Origin: Xanthobacteraceae bacterium
GTDB taxonomy: Bacteria > Pseudomonadota > Alphaproteobacteria > Rhizobiales > Xanthobacteraceae
Direction: 5' to 3'
Assembly: GCA_030043175.1 (NCBI GenBank)
Contig: JASHYD010001059.1
Coordinates: 1 to 5,705, forward strand
DNA: 5,705 nt
The notes beneath the pieces are model-generated. The model worked only from the letters and a program-made list of their open reading frames with translations, did no database searches and had not been told where the DNA came from. Below, piece after piece: positions 5,568 through 5,705 of the stretch; position 1 is the first letter of the stretch; each line of letters starts with the position of its first letter. The position numbers and the translations under genes are program-made.

Positions 5568-5705
5568 TCAACAGCCCATCGCTATCGCCGGATCGAATGG
5601 TTTGCCCGTTTTCAGAACACCGAAGCACAGCACCAACAAACAGTTTGCGCATCGCAGCCACGACAATCTGCTTGGGCTTGAGGCGCCCCTGGGCCTTCAA
5701 CCGAG
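5568..5705 (-). pseudogene. IS110-family transposase, C-terminal part, frameshifted
   Basis: The minus strand entering from the window edge reads RLKAQGRLKPKQIVVAAMRK, which matches the conserved C-terminal region of IS116/IS110/IS902 transposases (a basic stretch followed by A-x-M-R-K-L). After KL the frame goes astray, but another frame gives the expected ending FGVLKTGKPFDPAIAMGC and a TGA at 5568-5570. The two parts are joined cleanly by removing one copy of a 4-bp tandem repeat (TGTT TGTT on the minus strand, 5635-5642), which restores KLLVLCFGVLKTG. So the gene carries a 4-bp duplication frameshift. In the shifted frame translation would run on to about 5467 with an unrelated glycine-rich tail. 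IS110 enzymes are DEDD recombinases whose C-terminal domain carries a catalytic serine. That serine would lie upstream of this point, outside the window, so activity of the shifted protein is uncertain. Confidence 0.75.
5635..5642. repeat. 4-bp tandem duplication (AACA x2) causing the frameshift
   Basis: On the plus strand AACA occurs twice in a row at 5635-5638 and 5639-5642. Removing one copy restores a continuous transposase C-terminus, so this duplication, probably from strand slippage, is the simplest cause of the frame change. Confidence 0.65.

Overview
The window is GC-rich DNA from an alphaproteobacterium, most likely of the Rhizobiales (a Bradyrhizobium-like genome is my best guess). 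I base this on codon use, the style of the insertion-sequence fragments and the kinds of genes present; nothing in the window fixes the species. Every gene I can support lies on the minus strand, so transcription runs from position 5705 towards position 1.

In transcription order the layout is as follows. First comes the C-terminal end of an IS110-family transposase (5568-5705), frameshifted by a 4-bp tandem duplication and followed by a nested inverted-repeat structure (5447-5532). A gene-poor stretch (5014-5446) leads to a complete fused permease/ATPase ABC transporter of the YddA/BacA-related family (3079-5013). About 150 bp further on are an ECF sigma factor (2369-2926) and its membrane anti-sigma factor of the RskA type (1668-2372). 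These two overlap by ATGA and are clearly a coupled pair. After a 260-bp gap comes a secreted single-domain fasciclin (FAS1) protein (832-1404). Beyond it is decayed DNA with a helix-turn-helix gene remnant (291-650). The window ends in the first 18 codons and upstream end of an ISAzo13-type transposase gene (1-54).

The biological core is sigma factor, RskA-type anti-sigma and exported FAS1 protein. In Mycobacterium tuberculosis the SigK/RskA pair controls the fasciclin proteins MPT70 and MPT83, and this window looks like a compact proteobacterial version of that arrangement. The expected logic is that RskA holds the sigma factor at the inner membrane, an envelope signal leads to its release, and the sigma factor then transcribes its own operon and the FAS1 gene. 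A weak SigK-like promoter match lies about 50 nt upstream of the FAS1 start. The neighbouring ABC transporter belongs to a group that includes peptide and cobalamin importers. Whether it belongs to the same regulon cannot be told from the sequence.

Insertion-sequence remnants on both sides and the decayed HTH gene suggest an accessory or island-like region. I saw no CRISPR array, tRNA or rRNA.
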